Shown here: positions 51,561 to 58,226 of the stretch, piece after piece | Layout: each line of letters starts with the position of its first letter | How positions within the stretch are numbered: the first letter of the stretch is position 1 | From: an uncultured Pelagibacteraceae bacterium | GTDB lineage: Bacteria; Pseudomonadota; Alphaproteobacteria; Pelagibacterales; Pelagibacteraceae | NCBI GenBank assembly: GCA_902569465.1 | Contig: CACFUE010000002.1 | Span: 1 to 58,226 of the forward strand | Direction: 5' to 3' | DNA length: 58,226 nucleotides | Made by a program: the position numbers and the translations under genes | The notes under the pieces: model-generated | The model's database searches: none | Seen by the model: only the letters and a program-made list of their open reading frames with translations | Told to the model about the DNA's origin: nothing

Positions 51561-52312
51561 TGTTCTACTCTAAGAATTTAAAAAAATTTAAAAAGATTAA
51601 ACATTGCTTTTTCTCAAGAAAAGGAGGTTTTTCCAGTGGGCTTTATAAAGGATTAAACTGTGGAAGAGGATCTAATGATAAAAAAAAAAATATCAATAAA
51701 AATCTTAGTTTTGTAAAAAAAAAAATTAAAGTAACTAAAAATAATTTAATTCTAATGTATCAAATGCATACAAATAAAGTGGTCGAAATAAAAAAAGATA
51801 ATTTCAAAAAAAAAATGGTTTGTGACGCAATAATAACCAAACTTAATGGATTTGCATTAGGTGTGGTCACTGCGGATTGTGTTCCAATTTTGTTATACGA
51901 TAAAAGAAATCAGGTAATAGCATGCATTCATGCAGGTTGGAAAGGAGCGTTTAAGGGAGTAATAGAAAATACAATTAAAAAAATAAAAAAAAAGAACTCA
52001 AATAATAAATTTTATGCCTCGATAGGCCCATGTATAGGACAAAAAAATTATGAGGTAGATATTAAATTTTTTAGAAAATTTCTTATAAAATCAAGAAAAA
52101 ATAAAAAGTATTTTATAAAAAAAAATGATTCTAAATGGCTGTTTAATTTAAGGAATTTTGTAACTGATAAACTTTCAAAATTTAACGTTAAAATAGACCA
52201 GATTAATCGTGATACTTTCAGCGAAAGACAGAACTTTTTCAGTTATAGAAGATCAACAATACTTAAACAGAGGGATTATGGTAGATGCATTTCAGTGATA
52301 TCATTACTTTAG
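51560..52312 (+). CDS. pgeF: YfiH/PgeF-family multi-copper-type protein (laccase domain)
   Basis: Family member of 250 residues once called polyphenol oxidase; characterised members act as purine nucleoside phosphorylase or peptidoglycan editing factor. The zinc or copper ligands are present: His in YQMHTNKVV, Cys in VTADCVPILLYD and His in CIHAGWKGAFKG; SIGPCIGQKNYEV also matches. It begins at the last base of midA. The product is unusually rich in lysine and asparagine. The role here is inferred only by family. Confidence 0.9.
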   Translation: MFYSKNLKKFKKIKHCFFSRKGGFSSGLYKGLNCGRGSNDKKKNINKNLSFVKKKIKVTKNNLILMYQMHTNKVVEIKKDNFKKKMVCDAIITKLNGFALGVVTADCVPILLYDKRNQVIACIHAGWKGAFKGVIENTIKKIKKKNSNNKFYASIGPCIGQKNYEVDIKFFRKFLIKSRKNKKYFIKKNDSKWLFNLRNFVTDKLSKFNVKIDQINRDTFSERQNFFSYRRSTILKQRDYGRCISVISLL

Positions 52313-52319
52313 ATTAAAA

Positions 52320-52348
52320 TTGAAAAGATTGAAAAATAATTGTATAAA
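52320..52348 (+). promoter_or_regulatory. Predicted sigma-70 promoter of prs
   Basis: TTGAAA (52320-52325), 17 nt, TATAAA (52343-52348), close to consensus with optimal spacing. Transcription would start near 52355, leaving only 5-7 nt before the prs ATG at 52361, too short for a Shine-Dalgarno. Confidence 0.6.
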
Positions 52349-52360
52349 TAAATACTTTTC

Positions 52361-53293
52361 ATGAAAATCTTATCTGGAACAAGTAATTTAAAACTCAGTA
52401 AGAGTATTGCTAAAAATCTAAAACTTAAATTGATTAACACAAATATAAGAAGATTCGCAGATGGTGAAATTTATATTGAAATAAATGAAAACATCAGGGG
52501 TAATAGTGTTTTTGTGATTCAGTCAACATCTCATCCAGCAAATGATAACATTATGGAATTGCTGTTGGTAATAGATGCTTTAAAAAGATCTTCAGCGAAA
52601 ACAATTACTGCTGTAATACCTTATTTCGGATACGCAAGACAAGATAGAAAAGTTGCGCCAAGGACGTCTATATCAGCAAAAGTGATGGCTAATTTAATAA
52701 CTAACGCAGGTGCCACAAGAGTAGTAACAGTAGATTTGCATGCTGGTCAAATACAAGGTTTCTTCGATATGCCGGTTGATAATTTATATACTGCACCCTT
52801 ATTCGCAAAATACATCAAAAAAAAACTTGGTAACAAAAAATTAATTTGTGTTTCTCCAGATGTAGGTGGTGTGGCAAGAACAAGAGATTTAGCAAACAGA
52901 ATAAAAGCTGATATTGCAATAATTGATAAAAGAAGACCCGCACCAGGAAAATCGGAAGTTATGAATATACTTGGAGATGTAAAAAACAAAACATGTATAA
53001 TAGTTGACGATATTATTGATAGTGGTGGTACAATAGTAAATGCTGTTGATGCATTAAAGAAAAACGGTGCTAACGAAGTATATGTTTTTATTTCTCACGG
53101 TGTGCTCAGTGGAGATGCGGCAAAAAAAATCAAGAATTCAAAAATTAAGAAACTTATAGTCACAGACACAATTGATAATACTAAAAAAATTAATAATAAC
53201 AGTAAAATCGAGGTATTATCTATATCTTCATTAATGTCAGAGGCTATTAAAAGAATAGCTAATTCAAATTCAGTATCAGATTTATTTAATTAA
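52361..53293 (+). CDS. prs: Ribose-phosphate pyrophosphokinase Prs
   Basis: Makes PRPP from ribose 5-phosphate and ATP for nucleotide, histidine and tryptophan synthesis. ISGTSNLKLSKSIA-like N-terminus, RRFADGEIYIEINENIRG, YFGYARQDRKVAPR (ATP loop), the catalytic VARTRDLANRI-D-AIIDKRR flap, and the PRPP loop CIIVDDIIDSGGTIVNA. The 310 residues are normal class I length. Gaps of 48 bp lie on each side, and each carries a plausible promoter. Confidence 0.97.
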   Translation: MKILSGTSNLKLSKSIAKNLKLKLINTNIRRFADGEIYIEINENIRGNSVFVIQSTSHPANDNIMELLLVIDALKRSSAKTITAVIPYFGYARQDRKVAPRTSISAKVMANLITNAGATRVVTVDLHAGQIQGFFDMPVDNLYTAPLFAKYIKKKLGNKKLICVSPDVGGVARTRDLANRIKADIAIIDKRRPAPGKSEVMNILGDVKNKTCIIVDDIIDSGGTIVNAVDALKKNGANEVYVFISHGVLSGDAAKKIKNSKIKKLIVTDTIDNTKKINNNSKIEVLSISSLMSEAIKRIANSNSVSDLFN

Positions 53294-53296
53294 TAC

Positions 53297-53325
53297 TTGT
53301 TTTGATGTACATCATGGGTTATATA
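53297..53325 (+). promoter_or_regulatory. Possible rplY promoter with a palindrome in the spacer
   Basis: TTGTTT (53297-53302), 17 nt, TATATA (53320-53325), predicted start near 53332, ten nt before rplY. The spacer contains TGATGTACATCA (53303-53314), a perfect 12-bp palindrome that could be an operator. Right after it, GGGT-TATAT-ACCC (53316-53328) followed by TTTT could form a tiny hairpin. Either a regulated promoter or a weak prs terminator is possible. Confidence 0.35.
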
Positions 53326-53341
53326 CCCTTTTCACTATTTT

Positions 53342-54094
53342 ATGAGTAACTTAAAAGCTACAAAAAGAGAAAATTCTACGTCAGGCTCTAATAATAAATT
53401 GCGAGCAGACGGATTTATACCAGCAGTTTTATATGGAGGAAAAGACCCAAACCAAAATATATCTATTAGTAAAAAAGATATTTCAACAATTATCAACTCA
53501 GACACATTTTTATCGAAAGTTTTAGAGATTGATATTGATGGAAAAAAAGAAAAAGTCTTACCAAGAGATGTAGCTTTTCATGTAGTCTCAGAAGAACCAA
53601 TCCACATTGATTTCATGAGGATTATATCCGGTAAAAAAATAATATTAGAAATTCCAGTAAAATTTATAAATCATCCTGACTCTCCTGGTTTAAAAAGAGG
53701 TGGTGTATTAAATATTGTAAGACGAAAAGTTGAACTAAGATGTCCGGGTGAAAATATTCCAAATGAAATAATTGTAGATTTAACAGGAACTGACATTGGC
53801 ACGAGTATAAAAATTTCTTCTGTTAAACTTCCAGAAAATGTAGTTCCAACAATTACGGACAGGGATTTCGTAGTTGCTACAGTTGCAGCTCCAACTATTA
53901 TTAAAGAGCCAGAAAAACCAGCTGAAGAAGCAGCTGCCGAGGGAGCTGAAGGAGAGCCACCTGCTGAAGGTGCAGAATCGGCTCCTAAAGAGGGAGAAGC
54001 AGCAAAAAAAGACGATAAAACGAAAGAAGCAACAGCGGACAAAAAAACCGAAGACAAAAAATCTGCTGAAAAAAAACCTGCTGAAAAGAAATAA
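53342..54094 (+). CDS. rplY: 50S ribosomal protein L25 (CTC family)
   Basis: 5S rRNA-binding protein of the large subunit. The L25 domain (about 1-90) has NKLRADGFIPAVLYGG and FLSKVLEID; the TL5/CTC beta domain (about 95-185) has IHIDFMRI, IPVKFINHPDSPGLKRGGVLNIV and DRDFVVATV. The tail (about 190-250) is low-complexity Ala/Glu/Lys, typical of alphaproteobacterial L25 but less A+T-rich than its neighbours. The rplY-pth-ychF order is conserved, with 5 bp before pth. Confidence 0.96.
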   Translation: MSNLKATKRENSTSGSNNKLRADGFIPAVLYGGKDPNQNISISKKDISTIINSDTFLSKVLEIDIDGKKEKVLPRDVAFHVVSEEPIHIDFMRIISGKKIILEIPVKFINHPDSPGLKRGGVLNIVRRKVELRCPGENIPNEIIVDLTGTDIGTSIKISSVKLPENVVPTITDRDFVVATVAAPTIIKEPEKPAEEAAAEGAEGEPPAEGAESAPKEGEAAKKDDKTKEATADKKTEDKKSAEKKPAEKK

Positions 54095-54099
54095 TTTAT

Positions 54100-54672
54100 A
54101 TGCTTTTACTTGTTGGATTAGGAAATCCAGGCTCAAATTATACTAATACAAGACATAACATCGGTTTCAAAATTATCGATGCTATCAATGCGCATTTTAA
54201 ATTATCAAAACAAAAACCAAAGTTCAAAGGGTTACTTACTACAGGAAATATTGATGAAAAAAAAATTTACGCAATAAAACCTCTTACTTTTATGAACAAT
54301 TCAGGGACAGCGATTAAAGAATTGATCGATTATTTTAAAATTGAAGCAAAAGATGTAATAGTATTTCATGATGATATGGATATTGATTTTGGAAAAATTA
54401 AAGCTAAATTTGGCGGAACGAGCGCTGGACATAATGGAATCGAGTCCATAGATAAATTTATAGGAAAAGACTATTCAAGAGTTCGAATTGGTATAGGCCA
54501 TCCAAAACATAAGAAAAAAGTTAATAATCATGTTTTAGAAGATTTTAAAGAAGACGAAGAAGAAAAAATAAAAGAGATTACTGAAAATATTGTAAAACAA
54601 ATTCCTACTTTGATTGATAAAAAGATAGACCTATTTTCCAGCAAAGTTAATCAAAATCTAAATGGGATTTAA
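54100..54672 (+). CDS. pth: Peptidyl-tRNA hydrolase
   Basis: Recycles tRNA by cleaving peptidyl-tRNA that drops off ribosomes. LLLVGLGNPGSNYTNTRHNIGF carries the catalytic His and the substrate Asn residues; KPLTFMNNSG, VFHDDMDIDFGKIK and GGTSAGHNGIESI are further family blocks. The 190 residues are normal. It overlaps ychF by 11 bp. Confidence 0.97.
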   Translation: MLLLVGLGNPGSNYTNTRHNIGFKIIDAINAHFKLSKQKPKFKGLLTTGNIDEKKIYAIKPLTFMNNSGTAIKELIDYFKIEAKDVIVFHDDMDIDFGKIKAKFGGTSAGHNGIESIDKFIGKDYSRVRIGIGHPKHKKKVNNHVLEDFKEDEEEKIKEITENIVKQIPTLIDKKIDLFSSKVNQNLNGI

Positions 54673-55732
54673 ATGTGGAATAGTAGGACTTCCAAATGTT
54701 GGTAAGTCAACTTTATTTAACGCTTTAACAGCTTCAAAAAATGCCGAAGCCGCTAATTTTCCTTTTTGTACAATAGATCCAAATATCGGGATAGTTGATG
54801 TTGTAGATGAAAGATTAGATCAACTAACTAGATTATCTAATTCAAAAAAAAAGATTTATACTAATATAACATTTGTAGACATCGCTGGTTTAGTAAAGGG
54901 TGCCTCCAAAGGTGAAGGGCTTGGTAATAAGTTTCTTTCTCACATAAGAGAAGTTGATTCAATACTTCATTTGGTAAGATGTTTTGAATCGGAAAAAATT
55001 ACTCATGTAAATTCAAAAATTAATCCTGCTGATGACCTTGAAACAATTAAGACTGAAATTATTCTTTCAGATTTAGACATAATTCAGAAAAAGTTGGAAA
55101 AAAGTAAAAAAAAACTTCTTGATATGAAAGAGGTCAAAATTTTAGAGGAAAAATTAGAAGATCTTAACAAAGGACAGGAAGCAATAATCAATAACAAGGA
55201 AGAAGAAAAGTTATTGTCAAATATAGGCCTATTAAGCATAAAACCCAAAATTATTGTATGTAATGTTGATGAGGAAAGCCTAAAAGAAGGTAACAATTTT
55301 ACTGAATCAGTTAAAAAAAAATATCCTAATGAAAAGATAATTTATATTTGTGCTGATATCGAAGATCAACTTTCAAGCCTTGAAAAAAATGAGAAGGAGA
55401 CATTTATGAAAGATATCGGTCTTTATAAAACTGGTCTAAATAAACTTATCAAGGAAGGGTATGATCTTTTAGAATTAGATACTTTTTTTACTTCTGGGCC
55501 TGAAGAAAGTAGAGCATGGACTGTAAAAAAAAATACTACTGCACCTAAAGCTGCAAGTGTTATACATACAGATTTTGAAAAAAATTTTATTAGAGCTGAA
55601 GCTGTAACTTGTGAAGACTTTATTAAGTTTGGTAGTGTAGAAAAATGTAAGGAAAACGGAAAATTGAGGATTGAAGGAAAAGATTATGTTGTTAAAGATG
55701 GAGATGTACTATTCTTCCGTGTCAATCCTTGA
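54662..55732 (+). CDS. ychF: Ribosome-binding ATPase YchF (OLA1 family)
   Basis: Obg-family P-loop ATPase that binds ribosomes. G1 GLPNVGKSTLFNAL, FVDIAGLVKGASKGEGLGNKFL (G3 region) and the altered G4 CNVDE, which accounts for the preference for ATP over GTP in this family. A coiled-coil insertion lies at about 130-190, and the C-terminal TGS-like domain has FITSGP-like FFTSGPEESRAW and [17 protein letters not shown]. The 356 residues are normal. It overlaps petC by 24 bp tail to tail. Confidence 0.97.
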   Translation: MGFKCGIVGLPNVGKSTLFNALTASKNAEAANFPFCTIDPNIGIVDVVDERLDQLTRLSNSKKKIYTNITFVDIAGLVKGASKGEGLGNKFLSHIREVDSILHLVRCFESEKITHVNSKINPADDLETIKTEIILSDLDIIQKKLEKSKKKLLDMKEVKILEEKLEDLNKGQEAIINNKEEEKLLSNIGLLSIKPKIIVCNVDEESLKEGNNFTESVKKKYPNEKIIYICADIEDQLSSLEKNEKETFMKDIGLYKTGLNKLIKEGYDLLELDTFFTSGPEESRAWTVKKNTTAPKAASVIHTDFEKNFIRAEAVTCEDFIKFGSVEKCKENGKLRIEGKDYVVKDGDVLFFRVNP

Positions 55733-56491
55733 CCATATTCTCTTCATGCTTAAGTAAACTAATATTGTTAAAAGTATTAAATAAATAATTACTTTTACTC
55801 CAGTCCTGTGCCTTTCTTCAAGTTCAGGTTCAGCTGCCCAAGCTAAAAAAGTTGTTACATCTTTTGCCATTTGATTTACAGTTGATACTGTACCGTCTGC
55901 GTATTCAACCAATCCATCGCTTAGATTATTTGGCATCTTAATTTTATTACCTATCATGTATTTGTTATAGTAAACACCTTCGTCTAAAGTAACACCTGGC
56001 GGTGGGTCTTCATACCCAACTAAAACTGAATAAATATAGTTTGCTCCTCCTTTTCTTGCTTTTACTAATACGGACATATCGGGAGGATAAGCTCCACCAT
56101 TTGCTGCAGTAGCGGCTTGAACATTTGGATATGGGCTTTTAAATTTATCTGATGGTCTGCCAGGTCTGGTAAACATTTCTCCTTGGGAGTCTGGTCCATC
56201 TTCAATCTCAAAACTAGCAGCTATAGCTTTTACTTCCAATTCTGAGAATTCTGGGCCACCAGGTTCACCTAAATTTCTATAACTCAGATATTGCATTGAA
56301 TGGCAAGAAGCACAAACTTCTTTATACACTTGAAAACCTCTTTGCAGTGAAGCTCTATCAAAAGTTCCAGTTAAACCTTTAAAACTCCAGTCCACCTTTA
56401 TCGGCTCAACCATTTCTGCGCCTTGTAAGGGTTTAAATGAGATAATTAAAAAAAAAGATAAAACTAATATTTTTAGATTAGATTTTATCAT
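55709..56491 (-). CDS. petC: Cytochrome c1 of the bc1 complex
   Basis: Membrane-anchored c-type cytochrome that passes electrons from the Rieske protein to soluble cytochrome c. An N-terminal signal (about 1-24), the haem site CASCH (60-64) followed by [12 protein letters not shown], a Met ligand candidate in NKIKMPNNL and a C-terminal membrane anchor (about 230-250, [20 protein letters not shown]). The 260 residues are normal. It overlaps petB by 14 bp and is the last gene of petABC. Confidence 0.96.
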   Translation of the reverse strand: MIKSNLKILVLSFFLIISFKPLQGAEMVEPIKVDWSFKGLTGTFDRASLQRGFQVYKEVCASCHSMQYLSYRNLGEPGGPEFSELEVKAIAASFEIEDGPDSQGEMFTRPGRPSDKFKSPYPNVQAATAANGGAYPPDMSVLVKARKGGANYIYSVLVGYEDPPPGVTLDEGVYYNKYMIGNKIKMPNNLSDGLVEYADGTVSTVNQMAKDVTTFLAWAAEPELEERHRTGVKVIIYLILLTILVYLSMKRIWSRIDTEE

Positions 56492-57737
56492 TAACCTTCC
56501 TGGCTATAGATGGTTCTGCGCCCCCAGATAATACTGGCTCAGAAATGCTCAAAGGAATTGGATCTGTTTTTTCTAAGTATCCTACCACCGGCATGACTAC
56601 TATAAAATGTAGAAAATAATAAATAGTGCCTACTCTAGCTAAAACTAAGTAAATTCCTTCAGCTGGCATTGCTCCGACATAACCAAGCATTAAAACATCT
56701 ATAACAAGTATCCAAAAGAACTGTCTATAAATTGGTCTAAAGACTGCAGATCTAACCTTTGAGGTATCTAGCCAAGGAAGAACAAATAAAATGAAAATGG
56801 CACTAAACATTAAGATTACACCGCCTAATTTATCAGGTACAGATCTCAAGATTGCATAAAATGGTAAAAGGTACCATTCAGGTACAATATGTGCAGGAGT
56901 AACTAACGGATTGGCAGGTATGTAATTGTCCGAGTGACCTAAAACGTTGGGTGTGAAGAACACGAATCCAGCAAATATAATCATAAAAACTAAAAGGGCA
57001 AAAGCATCTTTAATAGTTATGTAAGGATGAAATGGAACTGTATCCTTAGATGGTTTTTTTATATCAATTCCTACAGGATTATTATTTCCTGGTACATGTA
57101 ACGCCCATATGTGTAATACAACTAAACCTAATATCAAAAATGGGATTAAATAATGTAAGCTAAAAAATCTATTAAGAGTTGGGTTGTCAACTGAATAAGC
57201 TCCCCATAACCATGTTGTGATACTGTCTCCCACCAAAGGAATAGCACTAAAAAGATTAGTTATCACAGTTGCCCCCCAAAAACTCATTTGACCCCATGGC
57301 AATACGTAACCCATGAAAGCCGCAGCCATCATTAATAAATAAATCATTAAACCAATAATCCATATTACCTCTCTCGGTGATTTGTAAGATCCATAAAACA
57401 AAGATCTAAAAATGTGAATATAGACTGCCAAGAAAAACATTGAGGCACCGTTACTGTGTATGTATCTAATTAACCAGCCATAATTAACATCTCTCATTAT
57501 ATGTTCCACACTCGCGAAAGCTAAATCTGCGTGAGCTACGTAATGCATTGCTAAAACAATTCCTGTAACAATTTGGGTGATCAAACAAAAAGTTAAAATT
57601 CCTCCAAATGTCCACCAGTAATTTAAATTTTTCGGAGTTGGGTAATCTGTTAAGTGTGCTCCCAGTGTGAGCAATGGCAAACGGTCATTAAACCATTTTC
57701 CTGCTTTAGATTTAGGCGTATATTCTTGCTCACTCAT
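56478..57737 (-). CDS. petB: Cytochrome b of the bc1 complex
   Basis: Polytopic core of ubiquinol:cytochrome c oxidoreductase, with two b haems and the Qo and Qi sites. Haem histidines lie in the second and fourth helices ([36 protein letters not shown]). The Qo motif [13 protein letters not shown] is intact. Eight membrane segments are expected over 419 residues, including the last three in the C-terminal third. It lies 5 bp after petA and overlaps petC. Confidence 0.97.
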   Translation of the reverse strand: MSEQEYTPKSKAGKWFNDRLPLLTLGAHLTDYPTPKNLNYWWTFGGILTFCLITQIVTGIVLAMHYVAHADLAFASVEHIMRDVNYGWLIRYIHSNGASMFFLAVYIHIFRSLFYGSYKSPREVIWIIGLMIYLLMMAAAFMGYVLPWGQMSFWGATVITNLFSAIPLVGDSITTWLWGAYSVDNPTLNRFFSLHYLIPFLILGLVVLHIWALHVPGNNNPVGIDIKKPSKDTVPFHPYITIKDAFALLVFMIIFAGFVFFTPNVLGHSDNYIPANPLVTPAHIVPEWYLLPFYAILRSVPDKLGGVILMFSAIFILFVLPWLDTSKVRSAVFRPIYRQFFWILVIDVLMLGYVGAMPAEGIYLVLARVGTIYYFLHFIVVMPVVGYLEKTDPIPLSISEPVLSGGAEPSIARKVNDKI

Positions 57738-57742
57738 AATTT

Positions 57743-58226
57743 TTAACCAATTTTAATTGTATTGTTATCAACAAATTCAAACTTTGGTATTTCCATGTTT
57801 GTTGGTGCTGGTCCTTTTCTTATTCTGCCTGATACATCATAATGTGATCCATGACAAGGACAGAACCAACCGTTAAAGTCACCTTTATCTTTTAAAGGCA
57901 CACATCCAAGATGTGTGCAGACTCCTAACATAACTAACCATTCGTCTTTACCTTCTTTTACTCTTTCTTCATCCTTTTGAGGATCAGGCAAATCGTCCAT
58001 ATTTACGGCCCTAGCCTCTGCTATTTCATCTGGAGTTCTTCTTTTTAGGAAAACTGGCTTACCTCTCCATAATACCGTTATGGATTTTCCAGGTTCAATA
58101 TTGCTTATATCAACTTCAGTAGTGGCTAATGCTTGCTGTGCTTTATCAGGATTCATTTGGTCTATCATAGGCCAAATTACTGCTCCCACCCCTACTGCAC
58201 CTACTGTGTAACTAGCTGTAAATAAA
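57743..58226 (-). CDS. petA: Rieske iron-sulfur subunit of the bc1 complex (5' end outside window)
   Basis: Carries the 2Fe-2S centre that takes electrons from ubiquinol. The frame is open to the window edge: the residues before the GTG at 58189 ([13 protein letters not shown]) continue a typical Rieske membrane anchor ahead of [13 protein letters not shown], so the real start is beyond 58226. Cluster ligands are in CTHLGC and CPCHGSHYD, and the C-terminal [14 protein letters not shown] follows. Order petA-petB-petC on the minus strand is the standard alphaproteobacterial operon. Confidence 0.96.
   Translation of the reverse strand, partial: LFTASYTVGAVGVGAVIWPMIDQMNPDKAQQALATTEVDISNIEPGKSITVLWRGKPVFLKRRTPDEIAEARAVNMDDLPDPQKDEERVKEGKDEWLVMLGVCTHLGCVPLKDKGDFNGWFCPCHGSHYDVSGRIRKGPAPTNMEIPKFEFVDNNTIKIG

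Noticed and set aside
53671-54136. Two long open frames on the minus strand opposite the end of rplY
   Set aside because: They are the mirror of the Ala/Glu/Lys-rich L25 tail, give low-complexity Ser/Phe-rich peptides, and have no family resemblance or ribosome site.

Overview
This window looks like a stretch of core chromosome from a streamlined marine alphaproteobacterium of the SAR11 clade (Pelagibacterales) or a close relative. The taxon is inferred from very low G+C (roughly 30% by eye), genes that overlap or abut almost everywhere, and alphaproteobacterial gene neighbourhoods: petABC, a PetP/PetR-like regulator pair, yqeY-dnaG-rpoD divergent from carAB, an ELM1-family protein, and lgt-midA-pgeF. 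I see no insertion sequence, prophage, CRISPR array or recognisable accessory island.

Layout. Positions 1-3731 (+) hold a UvrD/PcrA-type helicase, cut by the window start and interrupted by a frameshift at an A7 tract, then an aminopeptidase P. Positions 3720-25044 (-) are one long division and cell-wall (dcw) cluster, read in the order mraZ, ftsZ, rsmH, ftsL, ftsI, murE-murF fusion, mraY, murD, ftsW, murG, murC, murB, ddl, ftsQ, ftsA, lpxC, bamD, ligA. Its promoter carries three MraZ-type TGGGN boxes. The RNase P RNA gene (25179-25546, -) fills the only gap above 300 bp between protein genes. A peptidoglycan amidase (-) and mlaA-mlaC (+) follow. A CAT-anticodon tRNA lies downstream of yqeY-dnaG-rpoD (-), which is divergent from carA-carB (+).

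Positions 36548-38153 (-) carry a 2OG-Fe(II) oxygenase overlapping an ELM1-family gene. Next come trxB (+), an aspartate aminotransferase (-), and the plus-strand run uvrB, folM-like reductase, folB, uvrC, pgsA. ilvE (-) is divergent from a MarR-type regulator, response regulator and histidine kinase (+). ubiK (-) is divergent from lgt, midA, pgeF, prs, rplY, pth and ychF (+). The window ends with petC, petB and petA (-), the last cut by the window edge.

How the genes work together. Most of the window builds the envelope: peptidoglycan precursors (murB-G, mraY, ddl), septation (ftsZ, A, Q, L, I, W), lipid A (lpxC), outer-membrane assembly (bamD), phospholipid traffic (mlaA/C), lipoprotein modification (lgt) and phosphatidylglycerol synthesis (pgsA). 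The rest covers replication and repair (dnaG, ligA, uvrB, uvrC, uvrD), the housekeeping sigma factor, translation (rplY, pth, tRNA, rnpB), nucleotide, folate and amino-acid synthesis (carAB, prs, folM/folB, ilvE, aspartate aminotransferase) and respiration (petABC, ubiK, midA).

I did not find a clearly new multi-gene system. The most interesting points are an FtsA whose three ATP-binding motifs are all degenerate, ftsZ moved to the head of the dcw cluster, a DnaG that has lost three of four zinc ligands, MraZ boxes overlapping the mra promoter, three genes (lgt, prs, aspartate aminotransferase) with promoter elements close enough to the start codon to suggest leaderless or near-leaderless mRNAs, and 3'-end overlap at every convergent protein-gene junction.
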